In this document: positions 62,062-64,000 of the stretch, one piece after another
Numbering within the stretch: the first letter of the stretch is position 1
Layout: the number at the start of each line of letters is the position of its first letter
Origin: Anaerovibrio slackiae
GTDB taxonomy: Bacteria; Bacillota; Negativicutes; Selenomonadales; Selenomonadaceae
Length of the DNA: 64,000 nucleotides
NCBI RefSeq assembly: GCF_009695585.1
Contig: NZ_VUNR01000005.1
Location: 1-64,000 of the forward strand
Reading direction: 5' to 3'
Made by a program: the position numbers and the translations under genes
Notes under the pieces: model-generated
The model's input: the letters and a program-made list of their open reading frames with translations, nothing else
The model's database searches: none
Told to the model about the DNA's origin: nothing

Positions 62062-62499
62062 ATGGAAAATAGAAAAATACGGGATGAATTGGAGAGCCTG
62101 GTGTCGTTCATTCGTCAGAAGCACAAGGAGTTCATGGTGAGCAGGCTGCAGCCGCTGGGCATCAAGACCAGCTCAAGGGGTGCTGTGCTGTATGCTGTCT
62201 TCGAGAATGAAGGCCTCGTGCAGGAGGATATCAGCAGCAGGCTGAGCATGGACAAGGCTTTTGTCACCAGGGAGCTGAATGCTTTGGGGGATATGGGGCT
62301 GATTAAGCGTCTCAAGGACCCGCAGGATCATCGCAGAAATCATATTTTCCTGACTGATGACGGCCGGGAGCTGGGCGAGTCCATCGTGAAAATCGAGGAA
62401 GAATGGGTAAAGATGGCCTATGCCGGTTTTTCAGCCAAGGAGTTCTCAGCTATGAAGAATTTTTCCGAGCGTATCAGCAACAATATAAGGAATAATTAA
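62062..62499 (+). CDS. MarR family transcriptional regulator
   Basis: This 145-residue winged-helix protein has the MarR layout: an N-terminal helix, then LVQEDISSRLSMDKAFVTRELNALGDMGLIKRLKDPQDHRRNHIFLT (DNA-binding helices and wing) and a C-terminal dimerisation helix. Ligand and targets are unknown. ATG 62062 has only a weak upstream signal (agaagagggg). It has its own promoter and terminator. Control of the upstream polyamine cluster is not shown. Confidence 0.88.
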   Translation: MENRKIRDELESLVSFIRQKHKEFMVSRLQPLGIKTSSRGAVLYAVFENEGLVQEDISSRLSMDKAFVTRELNALGDMGLIKRLKDPQDHRRNHIFLTDDGRELGESIVKIEEEWVKMAYAGFSAKEFSAMKNFSERISNNIRNN

Positions 62500-62506
62500 G
62501 TTTCAT

Positions 62507-62535
62507 AGGAGTGCGGCGGCACTCCTTTTCTTTTT
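62507..62535 (+). terminator. Terminator after the MarR gene
   Basis: Stem aggagtgc/gcactcct with a four-base loop is followed by tttcttttt. Confidence 0.75.
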
Positions 62536-62546
62536 GCTTTTTTGAT

Positions 62547-62575
62547 TTGCAATCTGTGGCAAATCGTGGTAGAAT
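62547..62575 (+). promoter_or_regulatory. Promoter of the pheS operon
   Basis: TTGCAA (62547-62552), a 17-bp spacer and TAGAAT (62570-62575). Confidence 0.65.
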
Positions 62576-62581
62576 GTTTGG

Positions 62582-62819
62582 TACAGCGAAGAAGGAGAGA
62601 GTAGCCTGCAAGGTGTCTTTCAGGGAGTCCTGGCAAGTGGGAACAGGGCAGATGGCGGCAGGTGAAGTTCACTCCGGAGCTGTCCTGGTGAAGAGATGTA
62701 GTCAGGACGTTTTCCGCGTTAAGGAGCAATTAAGTGAGAAAATAGGGTGGTACCGCGAAATGGTGGTGCATCTTTGATGCGATGCCTTCGCCCCTAGCTG
62801 TTGGGGTGGAGGCTTTTTT
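62582..62819 (+). ncRNA. T-box leader of pheST
   Basis: The T-box sequence gggtggtaccgcg is at 62745-62757. Stem I begins with the agagagta-type element near 62595. A likely Phe specifier codon TTC is at 62668-62670. The terminator gccttcgcccc/ggggtggaggc with a T6 run ends at 62819. Uncharged tRNA-Phe would stabilise the antiterminator and allow pheS transcription. Confidence 0.92.
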
Positions 62820-62862
62820 GTGCACAGAAACCGCCCATAGAAAATATTTTTAGGAGGATATT

Positions 62863-63894
62863 ATGGAAGAAAAGATTGAACAGCTCAGGCAGGAAGCCGC
62901 CAAGGCTGTAAAGCAGGCAGTAGGCAGCCTGGGGGACCTGAATGATATCAGGGTAAAGTACCTGGGCAAGAAGGGTGAGCTGACCACTATCCTGAGGGGC
63001 CTGGGGCAGCTTTCCAAGGAGGACAGGCCACGCATCGGCCAGATTGTGAATGATGCCCGTCAGCAGCTGGAGCAGCTGATTGCGGAGAAGAACGAGGAGC
63101 TCCGTGAAGCGGAGCTGAAGAAGCGCCTGGCCAGCGAAAAGATTGATGTTACCCTGCCGGGGCGCCGTGCCCCTCGCGGTCATCTGCATCCCCTGACCAT
63201 GACGCTGATGGAAATCAAGAGCATCTTCATGAAGATGGGATTCACGGTGGAGGTGGGCCCGGAGATAGAGAAGGATTATTATAACTTTGAGGCATTGAAC
63301 CTGCCAAAGGACCATCCGGCAAGGGATATGCAGGATTCCTTTTATATCACCGAGGATATCCTCATGCGTTCCCAGACTTCCCCGGTACAGGCAAGGACTA
63401 TGGAGTCCCATGAGCCCAACAGCCCTATCCGCATGATTGCGCCGGGCAGGGTGTATCGCCGTGATGACTACGATGCCACCCATTCCCCGATGTTTACCCA
63501 GGTAGAGGGCATGGTGATTGACAAGGGCATCAGCCTGGCTGACCTGAAAGGCACTCTGGAGAGCTTCCTGAAGCAGATTTTTGATGAAAAAGTCAAGGTG
63601 CGTTTCCGCCCTAGCTTCTTCCCATTCACCGAACCTAGTGCCGAGGTGGATATTTCCTGCGTGATGTGCAAGGGCAAGGGCTGCCGTGTCTGCAAGGGCA
63701 CCGGCTGGCTGGAAATCCTCGGCTCCGGCATGATTCATCCGAATGTGCTCAGGATGAGCGGCTATGACCCTGAGAAGGTTAGCGGCTTTGCATTTGGCAT
63801 GGGTGTAGAGCGTATTGCCATGCTGCGTTACGGGATTGACGATTTGCGTCTTTTCTATGACAATGACTTGAGATTTTTAAAGCAGTTCTGGTGA
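62863..63894 (+). CDS. pheS: Phenylalanyl-tRNA synthetase alpha subunit
   Basis: This 343-residue class II synthetase subunit has an N-terminal coiled coil (1-90), motif 2 in [10 protein letters not shown]...[21 protein letters not shown], and motif 3 in [23 protein letters not shown] four-Cys cluster [12 protein letters not shown] near residue 265 is of the kind seen in many PheS proteins. It charges tRNA-Phe with PheT. ATG 62863 follows taggagg. The T-box upstream controls it. Confidence 0.97.
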   Translation: MEEKIEQLRQEAAKAVKQAVGSLGDLNDIRVKYLGKKGELTTILRGLGQLSKEDRPRIGQIVNDARQQLEQLIAEKNEELREAELKKRLASEKIDVTLPGRRAPRGHLHPLTMTLMEIKSIFMKMGFTVEVGPEIEKDYYNFEALNLPKDHPARDMQDSFYITEDILMRSQTSPVQARTMESHEPNSPIRMIAPGRVYRRDDYDATHSPMFTQVEGMVIDKGISLADLKGTLESFLKQIFDEKVKVRFRPSFFPFTEPSAEVDISCVMCKGKGCRVCKGTGWLEILGSGMIHPNVLRMSGYDPEKVSGFAFGMGVERIAMLRYGIDDLRLFYDNDLRFLKQFW

Positions 63895-63912
63895 TAGGGA
63901 GGAATTGGAAAA

Positions 63913-64000
63913 ATGCAGGTATCTGTAAAATGGCTTCATGATTATATAGATTTCACGGAAACTGCCGAGGAGCTGGCTGACAAGCTGACCATGGCAGGTA
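63913..64000 (+). CDS. pheT: Phenylalanyl-tRNA synthetase beta subunit, 5' end
   Basis: Twenty-nine residues are visible, beginning MQVSVKWLHDYIDF, the usual start of PheT. ATG 63913 follows agggagg, 18 bp after pheS. The gene runs out of the window. Confidence 0.93.
   Translation, partial: MQVSVKWLHDYIDFTETAEELADKLTMAG

Noticed and set aside
62511-62777. 88-residue open frame before pheS
   Set aside because: It lies over the T-box leader, whose conserved sequence and terminator explain this region.
1-64000. tRNA, rRNA or replication-origin features
   Set aside because: None could be recognised by reading. A covariance-model search would be decisive.

Overview
The window looks like the chromosome of a strictly anaerobic, outer-membrane-bearing Firmicute of the class Negativicutes, most likely a Selenomonas-like genus (inferred, not proven). 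The genetic background is Firmicute: RNase J, a T-box upstream of pheS, a TPP riboswitch on thiC, and the rimP-nusA-rnpM-ylxQ-infB-rbfA-nrnA operon. The envelope genes are diderm in type: Wzm/Wzt export, a phosphoethanolamine-transferase-like sulfatase-fold protein and nonulosonate synthesis. An [FeFe]-hydrogenase joined to a rubrerythrin, an FTR-like Fe-S protein and a PycB/OadA-type carboxyltransferase fit a fermentative anaerobe.

Layout. Positions 1-2734 hold the 3' end of a TnpB (IS200/IS605) gene, the hydrogenase-rubrerythrin reading frame, and a solo copy of the TnpB tail/right end. Positions 2.8-13 kb hold ordinary housekeeping genes (DUF1292, RNase J, FTR-like protein, NadE, a sodium:solute symporter, PycB/OadA, DUF896, ThiC). 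Positions 13-19.7 kb carry envelope and tRNA-modification genes (WecG/TagA, Psd, PssA, a GT2, QueD, QueE, an EptA-like protein). Positions 19.7-26.5 kb are the nusA-infB operon, and truB, its usual next member, appears only at 52.2 kb.

Between nrnA and truB lies about 25 kb of surface-polysaccharide DNA. It opens with a promoter that has a nine-G tract, followed by WbaP, a GT2, Wzm and the ATPase half of Wzt at core base composition. Composition turns AT-rich inside wzt. The variable part encodes a pyruvyltransferase-like protein, NeuB, a NeuA-HAD fusion, glycosyltransferases, an acyltransferase with a damaged 5' end, a possible Gtr-type decoration module (GtrB-like and GtrA-like proteins plus a GT-C-like membrane protein) and a set of unassigned sugar enzymes. 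Inside it sit defence-type genes: an OLD-family ATPase/TOPRIM nuclease, a dGTPase-like HD protein, and Rpn (PD-(D/E)XK) material. The Rpn material comprises one full-length gene and two separate C-terminal tail genes that begin at the same residue.

From 51.6 kb core composition returns: an XRE regulator, truB, a PAS protein ending in a degenerate histidine-kinase dimerisation segment, and a TSUP transporter. A polyamine cluster follows (speD, speA-like, speE, speB, carboxynorspermidine dehydrogenase, nspC) that encodes two routes to spermidine. A MarR regulator and a T-box-controlled pheS-pheT complete the window. The strongest leads are the Rpn tail genes, the OLD/dGTPase cargo, the hydrogenase-rubrerythrin fusion with an internal ribosome-binding site, the orphan TnpB right end, the poly-G promoter and the mosaic wzt.
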